This document shows, one piece after another, positions 1 through 8,591 of a DNA stretch of 64,000 nt (position 1 is the stretch's first letter; each line of letters begins with the position of its first letter). Under the pieces are notes generated by a model. It did no database searches. It had not been told where the DNA came from and saw only the letters and a program-made list of their open reading frames with translations. The DNA comes from Terriglobia bacterium (GTDB taxonomy: Bacteria; Acidobacteriota; Terriglobia; Terriglobales; Acidobacteriaceae), in NCBI GenBank assembly GCA_020073215.1, contig JAIQFO010000004.1, positions 118,868-182,867 on the forward strand. The letters run 5' to 3'. Both the position numbers and the translations under genes were made by a program.

Positions 1-1
1 T

Positions 2-391
2 ATGACATTGCAGGGTTCCACGCCCCGTGCCGGGAACGACCCCAAGTCGGTGGTGATTCATCTGACGACGGGGACGGGGGTCGAGATTGAGTGGAAGGAC
101 GGGCACCGCTCCGTCTATACGTTTGCGTTTTTGCGGGACGCTTGTCCCTGCGCGCTGTGCGAGGAGGAGCGGACGAAATCGGGACGAAAGGCGGGCGAAG
201 CGGCGAAACTGGCGCCCGGAGCCCTGCCGATGTTCAAGCCGGCGATGAAAGCCTTGTCGGCGGAGGCGGTGGGCAAGTACGCGCTGAAGTTTTCGTGGAA
301 CGACAAACACGATCTGGGAATTTATTCCTGGTTTTACCTGCGGGAAGTTTGCCCTTGCGGGGAGTGCGCGCGGACCCGTACGCGCGTTTGA
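2..391 (+). CDS. DUF971 domain protein (GBBH-like N-terminal domain)
   Basis: This 129-residue protein matches the short DUF971 family, the domain also found at the N-terminus of gamma-butyrobetaine hydroxylases. The visible signature is two cysteine motifs preceded by LR: CPCALC at residues 48-53 and CPCGEC at 117-122, with the family motif W-x-DGH at about 31-35. Such cysteines are compatible with metal or Fe-S binding, but no reaction can be assigned. The ATG lies on the second base of the window, so an upstream start cannot be excluded. A cobalamin riboswitch follows about 60 bases later and serves the next gene. Confidence 0.8.
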   Translation: MTLQGSTPRAGNDPKSVVIHLTTGTGVEIEWKDGHRSVYTFAFLRDACPCALCEEERTKSGRKAGEAAKLAPGALPMFKPAMKALSAEAVGKYALKFSWNDKHDLGIYSWFYLREVCPCGECARTRTRV

Positions 392-454
392 CATTGCATT
401 GGCGCGCCCGGTAGATTGACTGGGCTGCGGTTTTTGTTCTTTCTCAAAATTAGG

Positions 455-676
455 TTCGCGCATGATCGTAGGCCAGCAACACGCTGGGCTATGGGAAGCG
501 GGTGCGAATCCCGCGCTGCCGCGCAACTGTAAGCGAGGAAATCGCGACTGGCCACTGGGGACAACCTTAAAAGGAAAACCTGGGAAGGCCCGTCGTAGCA
601 GTCGGATGTTGGGCTAAAGCTCATTCGAGTGGAGGGCTCACATCCTGACTCGCAAGCCAGGAGACCGGCGTGAACC
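455..676 (+). promoter_or_regulatory. Cobalamin (AdoCbl) riboswitch
   Basis: The conserved cobalamin-element blocks appear in order: GGGAAGCGGGTGCGAATCCC at 493-512, then GCCGCGCAACTGTAAGC around 518-535, GCCACTGGG near 551, CTGGGAAGGC near 581, and the B12 box AAGCCAGGAGACCGGC at 654-669. It lies directly upstream of a TonB-dependent receptor, the classic target. It is expected to lower receptor expression when cobalamin is plentiful. The receptor ribosome-binding site (702-708) lies about 30 bases beyond the B12 box. Confidence 0.95.
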
Positions 677-714
677 ATCCCCACCCACCCTTTCGCGTGA
701 TAAAGGAGATGTGC

Positions 715-2949
715 ATGCGCTGTTCTCGGGTTTTCGCCAGTATCTTTTTTCTGCTCGCTAGCTTTTCGTCAACCGTCTTTCTGTCAAGCAACGCTTCCGC
801 CGAAATCAAACTCAGAGTTGTCGACCCTCAAGACGCAGCGGTCGCCGGCGCGCAAGTGCAACTGTTGCAGTTGGGAAGGCCTGCGCCCGTGGCCCTGCAA
901 AACACGTCCAGCGAAGGATCCGTCACCTTTCGCGAGACGGCATCAAGCTCCTATCGTGTCCAAGTCCTTGCTCCGGGCTTCGCAGTTGAGATTGTAGACC
1001 TGTCACAAGAGGGCCTTTTGCAAGCAAGAGATGGCACGATCACGATCAGACTCCGCCTGGCCCCTGCAGCGGAAACCGTGGTCGTAACTGCGACCCGCAC
1101 GCCCCTACCTACGCAGGAAACAGGCGCCAGCATTTCGCTTCTAAGCGGAGGTGCGCTCGATACCATGCGGCCGACTTCTGGCGCCGATACTCTGCGCTTC
1201 CTGCCGGGAGCGGTTGTGAACACCTCCGGGCAGCGCGGCGGAATCTCGTCGCTGTTTGTTCGTGGCGGCGACTCCACTTACAACAAAATGATTGTCGATG
1301 GAGTGGTCATCAATGAACCCGGCGGCACTTTTGACTTTGGCACACTGCCCATGGCGCAAGCGGATCGTCTGGAATTCATGCGGGGTGCACAGAGCACTTT
1401 GTATGGCACCGATGCCATGTCGAGCGTGATCCAGGTGTGGTCGCGTGCGGGCAGCACGCGAGTCCCTGAACTCCGATTTGGCGCCGATGGAGGGAATTTT
1501 GGAACAGCCACCGGCTACGCATCCCTGGCGGGCGCCCACGGACGCTTCGACTACAATTTCTTTGGCAACCAGTTCAATACCAACGGTCAGGGCATCAATA
1601 ACCATTACTCGGACTCGCTGGCAGGCGCGAACGTCGGCATGGCAATCAACGACGAAGTTGTGCTGCGAGTGCGAGTGCGCCACTCCAACAGCCACACCGG
1701 TCTGCCCGGGGAATGGGACTTTAACGGCGATCCGCTCGAGCCACCCGATCCCAACGAATGGTCGCAACTAAACAATATTCTGGGGAGCGCAGAACTCAGC
1801 ATCAACGCGCCTTCCGGGTGGCAACACCGTCTTACTGGCTTCGACTACCTTTACCGCTACAACGAACTGAACCTCACTGGAGATCCTGCCCGAATTTTTG
1901 ACGGTCCGTCGCATGAAGTCGACCGCATTAACCGCGGGGGATTTGAATACCAGGGCGACTATTCCGAACGAACTTGGACCCACAGCACTTTTGGTTATCG
2001 TGTCGAGAATGAAAACGGTTTTGTGGGGGACATAAGTTCCAACCCTTTAGGACAAACTCACGGGCAACGCCTGAATCAGGACGTATATGGCCAGCAACTG
2101 TTCACCTTCGGGAGATTGTCACTGATCGGTGGCGCACGCTTGTTGCACAGTAGCGCTTTCGGCAACACCGCCGCGCCGCGCTTCGCAGCTACCTTTTTGG
2201 CGTTGCGCGGAGGAGAGATATTCTCGGGAACTCGCCTGCATTTCTCCTACGCTGGGGGATTCAAAGAGCCGCGCCTGGAAGAAACGTTTGCGGGGCCGCC
2301 ATTTTCCATGCCCAATCCTGGTTTAAAACCCGAACGAGCTCGCTTCTTCGAGACTGGGATCCACCAGAGTCTATGGGGGGGCAAGTACGCCCTCAGCGCC
2401 ACTTACTTTCACAATCTCTTCTATGACCGCATCGACTACTCGGTCGATCCCACCACTTTCATCGGGCAGTACGTGAACGTGGATAAGTCCTTTGCTCAAG
2501 GCGCCGAGTTTGAGTTCCAGGGAAAAATTAGGTCGAAGCTGTCTTTGAACGCCGCTTACACCTATACCTCCGCGGAAATATTAGAAGCTCCGTTTTGTAC
2601 CCCCGCCAACTTCTGCGATCCCGAGTTAGCTGCGGGACAACCCCTCTTGCGCCGTCCCAAGCATTCGGCGACAGCCCTCTTCACCTATCTCGGAACCCGC
2701 TGGGGCGCGAACTTGGGCGGAAGTTTTGTGGGTAGGCGTTCGGACGACGATTTTCTTGGCTTCGGTATCAACCATGCTGCCGGCTACGCGCGCGTCGACC
2801 TGGGTGGCTGGTACGCGATCAATTCGCGGATGACGGCATACGCGAATGTCGAGAACGCGCTCAATGACCATTACAACGAAGTGGTGGGATATCCGGCGCT
2901 GACGGCCAACTTTCGCGCCGGCCTCAGGTTTCGTATCGGAGGAGAGTGA
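715..2949 (+). CDS. TonB-dependent outer-membrane receptor, BtuB-like, under riboswitch control
   Basis: The start chosen is ATG 715, six bases after AAAGGAG at 702-708; an in-frame GTG at 670 falls inside the riboswitch B12 box and is unlikely. The 744-residue product has a signal peptide (residues 1-29, ending ASA), a carboxypeptidase-regulatory-like domain (30-115), a TonB box ETVVVTATRT at 120-129, a plug domain with the motif FVRGGDSTYNKMIVDG and the region GAQSTLYGTDAMS, and a beta-barrel ending RFRIGGE. The regulatory-like domain before the plug is common in acidobacterial receptors. The riboswitch makes cobalamin or another corrinoid the likely substrate (inference). cobO near the other end of the window belongs to the same cofactor pathway. 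Confidence 0.93.
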   Translation: MRCSRVFASIFFLLASFSSTVFLSSNASAEIKLRVVDPQDAAVAGAQVQLLQLGRPAPVALQNTSSEGSVTFRETASSSYRVQVLAPGFAVEIVDLSQEGLLQARDGTITIRLRLAPAAETVVVTATRTPLPTQETGASISLLSGGALDTMRPTSGADTLRFLPGAVVNTSGQRGGISSLFVRGGDSTYNKMIVDGVVINEPGGTFDFGTLPMAQADRLEFMRGAQSTLYGTDAMSSVIQVWSRAGSTRVPELRFGADGGNFGTATGYASLAGAHGRFDYNFFGNQFNTNGQGINNHYSDSLAGANVGMAINDEVVLRVRVRHSNSHTGLPGEWDFNGDPLEPPDPNEWSQLNNILGSAELSINAPSGWQHRLTGFDYLYRYNELNLTGDPARIFDGPSHEVDRINRGGFEYQGDYSERTWTHSTFGYRVENENGFVGDISSNPLGQTHGQRLNQDVYGQQLFTFGRLSLIGGARLLHSSAFGNTAAPRFAATFLALRGGEIFSGTRLHFSYAGGFKEPRLEETFAGPPFSMPNPGLKPERARFFETGIHQSLWGGKYALSATYFHNLFYDRIDYSVDPTTFIGQYVNVDKSFAQGAEFEFQGKIRSKLSLNAAYTYTSAEILEAPFCTPANFCDPELAAGQPLLRRPKHSATALFTYLGTRWGANLGGSFVGRRSDDDFLGFGINHAAGYARVDLGGWYAINSRMTAYANVENALNDHYNEVVGYPALTANFRAGLRFRIGGE

Positions 2950-3023
2950 AGGCTCCCCGCTCGTCCTCCACGGTATAACTCACGGTGTGGTCCTCGTGGC
3001 AGGTGCCCCGAAGCCGCCCGAGG

Positions 3024-3158
3024 AGGCTGCTGAAAAAGTCGCATTGCGAGCCGCCGCGACCCTCAGTGGCTAAAGCCGACTAGTTTTGTGATATTTGCGG
3101 CTCGGCTGAAGCCGAGCCCTTTCAAAACAAAGTCAAAATCAGAGTTTTTCCGCAGCCT
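3024..3158. repeat. Interspersed element with terminal inverted repeats, copy 1
   Basis: The ends are AGGCTGCTGAAAAA (3024-3037) and TTTTTCCGCAGCCT (3145-3158), inverted with one mismatch. The interior carries small hairpins (GGCTAAAGCC; CTCGGCTGAAGCCGAG) and the block AACAAAGTCAAAATC. Copies 2 and 3 are at 23808-23943 and 62990-63138. It lies between the receptor and the response regulator and encodes nothing. Confidence 0.85.
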
Positions 3159-3227
3159 ACTAACGGTTTTCCGCGGCGTGCCGATAGATATTTCCAGAGG
3201 GGTGGGCCTCGTCCAGCCCCGTTCCTC

Positions 3228-3608
3228 ATGCCTAAGATTCTGATCGCCGACGACTCTCGCTTCCAAAGGCAGCTGCTCGCCTCGTTCTTTAGTCCGAGCG
3301 ACTTTGAGCCAGTCTTTGCCGTCGACGCGCTCCAGGCGTGGATGGCCGCACTGCGTTCCGCTCCGCAGTTGATTCTGCTCGATATCAACATGCCCGGAGG
3401 CACCGGGATCGAGGTGCTGAAGCGCCTGCGGATGTCCACCAAAACGCAGCACATTCCTGTGATCGTGGTGAGCAGCGAAGAAGATCCAGCCACCGAATCG
3501 ATGGCGCGGAGTCTGGGAGCGGTTAGCTTTCTGCACAAACCGGTGGAACAGGAACAGGTTTGTGCTGCGGTGAATCTCGCCCTCCATCCCGCCCGCCCTA
3601 CCGGCTAG
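3228..3608 (+). CDS. Single-domain response regulator (CheY-like receiver)
   Basis: This is a 126-residue stand-alone receiver domain. The acidic pair D8-D9, phospho-acceptor D52 (in LILLDINMPGG), S82 and K104 (in FLHKPV) are all in place, so it should be phosphorylatable. There is no output domain, so it would act by protein-protein contact as CheY or DivK do. No histidine kinase is encoded nearby. The last four bases overlap the end of the convergent aldolase gene. An interspersed repeat lies just upstream. Confidence 0.9.
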   Translation: MPKILIADDSRFQRQLLASFFSPSDFEPVFAVDALQAWMAALRSAPQLILLDINMPGGTGIEVLKRLRMSTKTQHIPVIVVSSEEDPATESMARSLGAVSFLHKPVEQEQVCAAVNLALHPARPTG

Positions 3609-4336
3609 CGCCGGCTTCCGGCTGTTTCTCTGGGGTCGGTTTCCGAGCGAAGGTCGTCGCCCTCAACCGACATTTTGGCCTGCGCCGGTTTGACTCGTCC
3701 GTTATAGCGGTTGCGCACCGCTACCAGCTTTTCCACTTCTTTTTCCCCGAGGGGCTGCTCGTGACCCAGCAGGTGAGTGACCAGCGCGATCTTGGCGAAG
3801 TGCTCCACCGTTTCCATTTTCATGTAAGCGTTTTCGAGCGAAGTGCCAAACGTCACCACCCCGTGATTTGCCATCAGAATTGCGTCATGATGCGGAATCA
3901 AAGGCTCGAGAGCGTCGGTCAGTTCGGGAGTGCCGGGGGTGCCGTAGTGGGCGAGCGGAATCGAGCCCAGGCCAACCACAACTTCGCACACCAGCGGGCG
4001 GTTCAGACCATAGCCGGAAGCGGCAAATCCGGTAGCAGTCGGGGGGTGCGCGTGGACGATCCCCTGGACGTCGGGGCGCAGGCGATAAATCAGCAGGTGC
4101 ATGCCAATTTCGCTTGAAACTCTGCGCTTGCCGGCGAGCCGCTTTCCTTCCATGTCCACAATCACCATGTCGGACGTCCGCATCCTGCCCTTGCTGATGC
4201 AGGTGGGAGTCACCAACAAGCGCTTTTCGTCCAGACGCACGGACAAATTCCCATCGGTGGCTGCAACGAAGCCGTTTTCGTGGAGCATGCGGCCGAACTG
4301 CACAACCGCGAGTCGATGCTGTCGGTCATTCACCAT
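3605..4336 (-). CDS. Class II aldolase/adducin family protein (fuculose-phosphate aldolase-like)
   Basis: The 243-residue protein has the class II aldolase fold signatures: GNLSVR at about 29-34, VTPTCISKG at 42-50, the catalytic Glu at about 76 in SSEIGMH, the zinc-binding VHAHPP at 94-99 (His 95 and 97) and a third His at about 158 in MANHGVV. Members cleave sugar phosphates such as L-fuculose-1-phosphate or L-ribulose-5-phosphate; the substrate cannot be read from sequence. The C-terminal 25 residues are charged and probably unstructured. It is convergent with the receiver gene, overlapping by four bases. Confidence 0.88.
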   Translation of the reverse strand: MVNDRQHRLAVVQFGRMLHENGFVAATDGNLSVRLDEKRLLVTPTCISKGRMRTSDMVIVDMEGKRLAGKRRVSSEIGMHLLIYRLRPDVQGIVHAHPPTATGFAASGYGLNRPLVCEVVVGLGSIPLAHYGTPGTPELTDALEPLIPHHDAILMANHGVVTFGTSLENAYMKMETVEHFAKIALVTHLLGHEQPLGEKEVEKLVAVRNRYNGRVKPAQAKMSVEGDDLRSETDPRETAGSRR

Positions 4337-4473
4337 TGAGAACTATGGAAGCCCGCCGTCATGGTACCGCACGTCTTGGAATCCTTACAACCTTTAGCTG
4401 GTCAAAATTATGTAAATCGAAGGCCACCGAATCCGGCTGGGACGGTGGGGGCTCGCAACCGGGCCTCGAACCC

Positions 4474-4479
4474 TATAAT
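4474..4479 (+). promoter_or_regulatory. Candidate -10 element of queA
   Basis: A perfect TATAAT sits only seven bases before the queA ATG at 4487. No clear -35 is seen and there is no Shine-Dalgarno between the two, so transcription would start at or next to the A of the ATG. Confidence 0.45.
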
Positions 4480-4486
4480 CTCCTCG

Positions 4487-5674
4487 ATGCTTGTCTCGGA
4501 TTTCCAATACGATCTGCCGCCCGAACGCGTTGCCCAGGAGCCGTTACCAGACCGCTCGGCGTCGCGGCTGCTGCACCTCCATCGAAAGCCTGGGAACCGG
4601 CAGGGGCAGGGTTGGCAAGACCGGAGCTGGGAAGACCGGACTTTTCACGAATTCCCCTCGTTGCTGCGGCCCGACGATCTGCTGGTGGTAAACAATACGC
4701 GGGTGTTCCCGGCACGGCTCTACGGCCGCCGAAGCGGACAGCGGGCCCAGCGCCTGAGCCTGCGGAATCCGGCGACGCGAGATTTTCTCAGCGGTCGCAT
4801 CGAAGTTCTCTTGACCCGCCAGATGGCGGACGATCCGAATGACTGGGAGTGCCTGGTAAGGCCTGGGCGGAAGATCGGGATCGGGGAAAAGCTTTACTTT
4901 AGCGGTTCTCCCGGCGGTACACCTGAAGAAGATCCACCCGAACTGGAGTGCGAAGTCACCCACCGCGGCAGTTTTGGCGAACGCCACATCCGATTCGCCC
5001 CGGTTCCCGACTTCTTTGCCCGCGTCGAGCGCATTGGACACGTTCCCCTACCCCCTTACATTGACCGCGACGACCGCGCGGCCGACCGCGATCGCTACCA
5101 GACCGTATACGCCCAGGCGCCGAGCCCGAGAGCAGGATCGGTGGCCGCGCCTACTGCGGGCTTGCACTTCACGCCCGAGATCCTGGACGAGATTCGCGCG
5201 CGCGGAATTGAAATCGCCGAGATCACCCTGCATGTCGGACTGGGTACTTTTCAGCCAGTACGAGTAGAAAAAGTGGAAGACCACAAACTGCATCGGGAGT
5301 CGTACGAGATTCCAGCGCAGGCGGCGCAAGCGATCAACCGGGCGAAGGCCGAAGGATGCCGCGTGGTGGCCATTGGCACAACCACGGTCCGCACGCTCGA
5401 GCACGCCGCCGCGCTTTCGGAGCGGGCCTCCGACAAACGATCAGGCGGAGGGCGGGTCGAAGCCGGTCGTGGCGAGGCTGACGTGTTCATCTATCCCGGC
5501 TATCGCTTTCGCATCGTAGACGCCCTGCTGACGAACTTTCATCTTCCGCAATCGACCCTCCTGATGCTGGTGTGCGCGCTCGGCGGGAAGGAGTTGGTGA
5601 TGGCGGCGTACCGGTACGCGGTCGAAGCCGGGTACCGGTTCTACTCCTATGGCGATTGCATGTTTGTCGAGTGA
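4487..5674 (+). CDS. queA: S-adenosylmethionine:tRNA ribosyltransferase-isomerase QueA
   Basis: QueA transfers and isomerises the ribosyl group of S-adenosylmethionine onto 7-aminomethyl-7-deazaguanine in tRNA, the penultimate step of queuosine synthesis. The 395-residue product has the family N-terminus [16 protein letters not shown], the segment [20 protein letters not shown] followed by RYQTVYA, the signature [10 protein letters not shown], and the C-terminal [13 protein letters not shown] and [11 protein letters not shown] 4487 was chosen because it begins the conserved N-terminus; an open frame extends upstream to 4361 but looks non-coding. A hydrophilic insertion of about 20 residues (around 34-55) follows the first conserved block. 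Confidence 0.95.
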   Translation: MLVSDFQYDLPPERVAQEPLPDRSASRLLHLHRKPGNRQGQGWQDRSWEDRTFHEFPSLLRPDDLLVVNNTRVFPARLYGRRSGQRAQRLSLRNPATRDFLSGRIEVLLTRQMADDPNDWECLVRPGRKIGIGEKLYFSGSPGGTPEEDPPELECEVTHRGSFGERHIRFAPVPDFFARVERIGHVPLPPYIDRDDRAADRDRYQTVYAQAPSPRAGSVAAPTAGLHFTPEILDEIRARGIEIAEITLHVGLGTFQPVRVEKVEDHKLHRESYEIPAQAAQAINRAKAEGCRVVAIGTTTVRTLEHAAALSERASDKRSGGGRVEAGRGEADVFIYPGYRFRIVDALLTNFHLPQSTLLMLVCALGGKELVMAAYRYAVEAGYRFYSYGDCMFVE

Positions 5675-5680
5675 CGGGTA

Positions 5681-6448
5681 ATGGGTATGTGTCTGACGCT
5701 GGTAGCATGGATAGGTATGCCTCAGCGGTCAGAGCAGATTCGGCCCGGCAATGATTTGCTTAAGTGGGGACGGGTGCCTTGGCCCGCCCATGCCGAGCGC
5801 AGCTCGGCGGCCGCCCGTGGTCACAGCACCTCAGGATTTGTTCTGGTTGCCGTTATTGCAGTTGTTGGCTTGGGCCTGGCTTTCGCGGCGCAAGCACAAA
5901 GCAAGACTGCATCCGTTGCGAAGCCGCGTGCCAAGTCCGCCCCGCGAAACGATGACGCCCAGCTTTATCGCAACCCCACATTTGCGTTCCGCTATCAAAT
6001 CCCCTACGGCTGGGTTGATCGCAGCACCGAGATGAAGCAGGGAAATGAGCCCGGCAAAGCCGAAGTTCTGCTGGCGGTTTTCGAGCGCCCTCCGGAGGCC
6101 ACGGGAGAGACCATCAACTCCGCGGTCGTAATCGCCTCCGAGAGCGTGGCGTCCTATCCCGGCCTCAAGCGTGCTGAAGACTACCTCGGCCCGCTCAACG
6201 ATCTCGCGACTTCCAAAGGCTTCAAGGCCGAGGGCGAACCTTATGCGCTCGACGTTGAGTAGCGGCACCTGCTGCGGGCTGATTTCAGCAAGCCACGCGG
6301 CGAGAAAGTCACCCTGCGCCAGTGCACGCTTGTCCTGCTCGCCAAGGGCCAAATTGTCTCGTTCACTTTCATCGCCGGCAGCGAAGATGAGGTCGACGAT
6401 TTGATGGACGGCCTCCATTTCAGCGCCGCGAAATCGTCCTTACACTAG
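5681..6448 (+). pseudogene. Secreted protein gene interrupted by an in-frame TAG
   Basis: The open frame from ATG 5681 stops at TAG 6260-6262 after 193 residues. The same frame then continues with protein-like sequence (RHLLRADFSKPRGEKVTLRQ ... IVSFTFIAGSEDEVDDLMDG) to TAG 6446-6448, giving 255 codons in total. A hydrophobic signal-like segment FVLVAVIAVVGLGLAFAAQA sits at about residues 53-72, followed by NPTFAFRYQIPYGW. The true start is unclear because the first 45 codons overlap a GC-rich palindromic repeat (about 5768-5820). The gene is either a recent nonsense pseudogene, a read-through gene, or contains a sequencing error. The function of the family is unknown to me. Confidence 0.65.
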
Positions 6449-6557
6449 CATTAAGGACCGGCGGAGTTTGACCACTCTCCCCGCCGCCAGTTAGGATTCG
6501 GTAGTGATCTCCACGCCTATCGGTTTCCAGCGGACCATTTTTCCCCCTTTTGTTGCT

Positions 6558-6586
6558 TTGCATACTTTTCCGATCCCTTTTAAACT
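6558..6586 (+). promoter_or_regulatory. Candidate acpP promoter
   Basis: TTGCAT (6558-6563) and TAAACT (6581-6586) are separated by 17 bases, an acceptable sigma-70 arrangement, about 107 bases before the acpP start. No other better pair is seen in the 245-base gap. Confidence 0.35.
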
Positions 6587-6693
6587 ACTGAATTCGACTT
6601 CATTCAAAAGATGGAGCGGCAGGCAGTCATAAATCAACAAACGCCGGCCCGGAACCTGGACCCGCGATTCCCAGATTTAGAAACGAGGAGAAC

Positions 6694-6939
6694 ATGGCAG
6701 CCGTTGATGAAAAAGTGAAACAGATTATTGTCGAGCAGTTAGGTGTGGACGAGGGCGAGGTCACGCCCAGCGCTTCGTTCGTGGATGACCTGGGCGCCGA
6801 TTCACTCGACACCGTCGAGCTGGTGATGGCCTTCGAAGAGGCCTTCGATATCGAAATCCCCGATGAGGATGCGGAGAAGATTCGCACCGTGTCGGACGCC
6901 GTCGACTACATCGGGAAGCACGCGAAAGCGGGCAAGTAA
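6694..6939 (+). CDS. acpP: Acyl carrier protein AcpP
   Basis: The 81-residue acidic protein is a canonical acyl carrier protein. The 4'-phosphopantetheine attachment serine is S37 in the DSL motif of [15 protein letters not shown]. It carries growing acyl chains for fatty acid and lipid A synthesis in the cytoplasm. A GAGGAG ribosome-binding site lies six bases upstream of the ATG. fabF begins two bases after its stop codon, so the two are almost certainly cotranscribed. fabZ and accD, other parts of the same pathway, are elsewhere in the window. Confidence 0.98.
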   Translation: MAAVDEKVKQIIVEQLGVDEGEVTPSASFVDDLGADSLDTVELVMAFEEAFDIEIPDEDAEKIRTVSDAVDYIGKHAKAGK

Positions 6940-6954
6940 TTTGGCAAGTAATTT
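6931..6954. repeat. 12-bp perfect tandem duplication at the acpP/fabF junction
   Basis: GGCAAGTAATTT occurs twice in a row (6931-6942, 6943-6954). The first copy contains the acpP stop and the first two bases of the TTG start of fabF; the second copy contains an alternative in-frame TTG (6953). Confidence 0.85.
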
Positions 6955-8188
6955 GGAAAGACGGGTTGTGGTAACCGGTATCGGGCTGATCTGCGCCGTG
7001 GGCAGTAATACCGATGCGGTGTGGCAGGCACTGCTCGCGGGCCAAAGCGGCGTCAGCCGCATCACGGGATTCGACGCCTCCGCTTTCGCCTGCCGGATTG
7101 CCGCGGAGGTCCGCAACTTCGATCCGCTCAGTTTCATCGAGAAAAAAGAAGTGAAGAAGATGGGGCGCTTCATCCACTTCGCTATCGCGGCCGCCGATGA
7201 AGCGATGAAGATGTCGCGACTCGAGATCACGCCTGAAAACGCCGAAAACGTCGGCGTGCATATCGGGTCGGGGATCGGCGGATTCGATGTGATTGAGCGC
7301 GAGCACACGGCGCTGCTCGAAGGCGGACCGCGCAAGATCTCGCCATTTTTTATACCTGCCTCCATCGTCAACCTCGCCGCCGGTCACGTTTCGATGAGGC
7401 TTGGCGCCAAGGGTCCAAACGAAGCGACGGCCACGGCCTGCACCACCAGCGCGCACTCCATCGGCGATTCGTTCCGCATCATCCAGCATGGTGATGCCGA
7501 CGTGATGATTGCCGGGGGCGCCGAGGCTGCCATTACTCCGATGGGCGTGGGAGGATTCGCCGCCATGCGCGCCCTTTCGACGCGCAACGACGAACCCGCT
7601 CGAGCCAGCCGCCCGTGGGACAAGGATCGCGACGGCTTCGTCATGGGCGAAGGCGCCGGCATTCTGATTCTCGAAGAACTGGAGCATGCCCGGCGCCGCG
7701 GCGCTCCCATTCTGGCGGAGATTGTCGGCTACGGTATGTCCGCCGACGCATATCACATGACGCAACCCGCCCCCGAGCACGAAGGTGGTTTCCGCGTCAT
7801 GCGCAACGCGCTGCGTGACGCGAAACTCGATCCCGGTGTCGTCGGCTACGTCAACGCCCACGGCACTTCAACGCCACTTGGCGACACGCTCGAAGCGCAC
7901 GCCATTCGAAATTTGTTTGGAAAGAAAGTTCCGGTGAGTTCCACCAAGTCGATGACCGGCCATCTGCTGGGTGGAGCGGGCGGATTAGAGGCAGGAGTAA
8001 CGGTGCTGGCGCTGCGCGATCAGATAATTCCCCCGACCATCAACCTCGAGAATCAGGACCCTGAAACCGATAACATGGATTTCGTTCCCAACCACGCCCG
8101 CAAAATGGAATTCGAGTACGCCATGTCGAATTCGTTCGGCTTCGGCGGGACGAACGGCGCCTTGCTGTTTAGACGGTGGACGGAATAG
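6941..8188 (+). CDS. fabF: 3-oxoacyl-ACP synthase II FabF
   Basis: FabF condenses acyl-ACP with malonyl-ACP in fatty acid elongation. From the TTG at 6941 the product is 415 residues, the normal family length, beginning MASNLERRVVVTGIG. The catalytic triad is visible: C167 in TACTTSAH, H307 in NAHGTSTP and H341 in MTGHLLGG. No ATG lies at the correct place; an upstream open frame inside acpP is not homologous. A second TTG at 6953, created by the 12-bp duplication, would remove four residues. Close spacing to acpP implies coupled translation. The gene converges with the GIY-YIG frame at its end. Confidence 0.96.
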   Translation: MASNLERRVVVTGIGLICAVGSNTDAVWQALLAGQSGVSRITGFDASAFACRIAAEVRNFDPLSFIEKKEVKKMGRFIHFAIAAADEAMKMSRLEITPENAENVGVHIGSGIGGFDVIEREHTALLEGGPRKISPFFIPASIVNLAAGHVSMRLGAKGPNEATATACTTSAHSIGDSFRIIQHGDADVMIAGGAEAAITPMGVGGFAAMRALSTRNDEPARASRPWDKDRDGFVMGEGAGILILEELEHARRRGAPILAEIVGYGMSADAYHMTQPAPEHEGGFRVMRNALRDAKLDPGVVGYVNAHGTSTPLGDTLEAHAIRNLFGKKVPVSSTKSMTGHLLGGAGGLEAGVTVLALRDQIIPPTINLENQDPETDNMDFVPNHARKMEFEYAMSNSFGFGGTNGALLFRRWTE

Positions 8189-8591
8189 AAGAGAGCCCTC
8201 CCACTTTGTCTTGCTGAGCGGAGCAGGACGATCCCGCAGCGGATCGTTCGGCAGAGTCGAAAGCACTCCTACCCGTTCCCGAATCTTTCATCCACGGATG
8301 CCAATCGCCAGCCAGGTCGAGCCAATGCGGGTTGGCAAAGTCGATGAGCGCGATTTTCTTCGACCTGTGCCATCGCTTGAGTTGCTTTTCGCGGGCAATG
8401 GCTTTGTCAACGTCGTCGAACGATTCCCGGTAAAGGAGCCGTTTGACCTGGTATTGGTCCTTGAATCCTTCGATGCGATGAAACTCATGCTGGAAGGCCC
8501 GCTTGAGGAGATTGCTTGTGCTCCCAATGTAAAGGGTGCCCGGGATGCTGCCCATGATGTAGACACAATACGTCCTGCGCTCGCCGTGCAT
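8169..8591 (-). CDS. GIY-YIG nuclease domain protein
   Basis: The 140-residue product has a GIY-YIG fold: YCVYIMG at about 8-14, TLYIGST at 19-25, a conserved Arg in LLKRAFQHEF, and the family segment AIAREKQLKRWHRSKKIALI, ending with NPHWLDL. Such small proteins (YhbQ/UPF0213-like) are predicted metal-dependent DNA endonucleases. I chose ATG 8591; the frame stays open upstream to 8702, but that part (VILSAAWPSRSEG...) is translated palindromic repeat. Residues after about 100 are also encoded by repeat sequence and overlap the fabF end by 20 bases, so the functional protein is probably about 100 residues. The gene is enclosed by inverted palindromes (see the element at 8207-8661). Confidence 0.82.
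   Translation of the reverse strand: MHGERRTYCVYIMGSIPGTLYIGSTSNLLKRAFQHEFHRIEGFKDQYQVKRLLYRESFDDVDKAIAREKQLKRWHRSKKIALIDFANPHWLDLAGDWHPWMKDSGTGRSAFDSAERSAAGSSCSAQQDKVGGLSSIPSTV

Noticed and set aside
492..513. tRNA T-loop-like sequence GGGTGCGAATCCCG
   Set aside because: It is the conserved core of the cobalamin riboswitch; no acceptor stem or anticodon arm can be built around it.
670..714. Extended N-terminus of the TonB receptor from GTG 670
   Set aside because: The codon lies in the B12 box of the riboswitch, and a proper ribosome-binding site precedes ATG 715, which also begins the signal peptide.
1141..1767. 208-codon frame antisense to the TonB receptor
   Set aside because: It lies wholly inside a well-supported gene and its sequence resembles no protein family.
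4336..4842. 168-codon plus-strand frame overlapping queA
   Set aside because: Low-complexity Ala/Arg/Gly/Pro sequence in a shifted frame of queA; a high-GC artefact.
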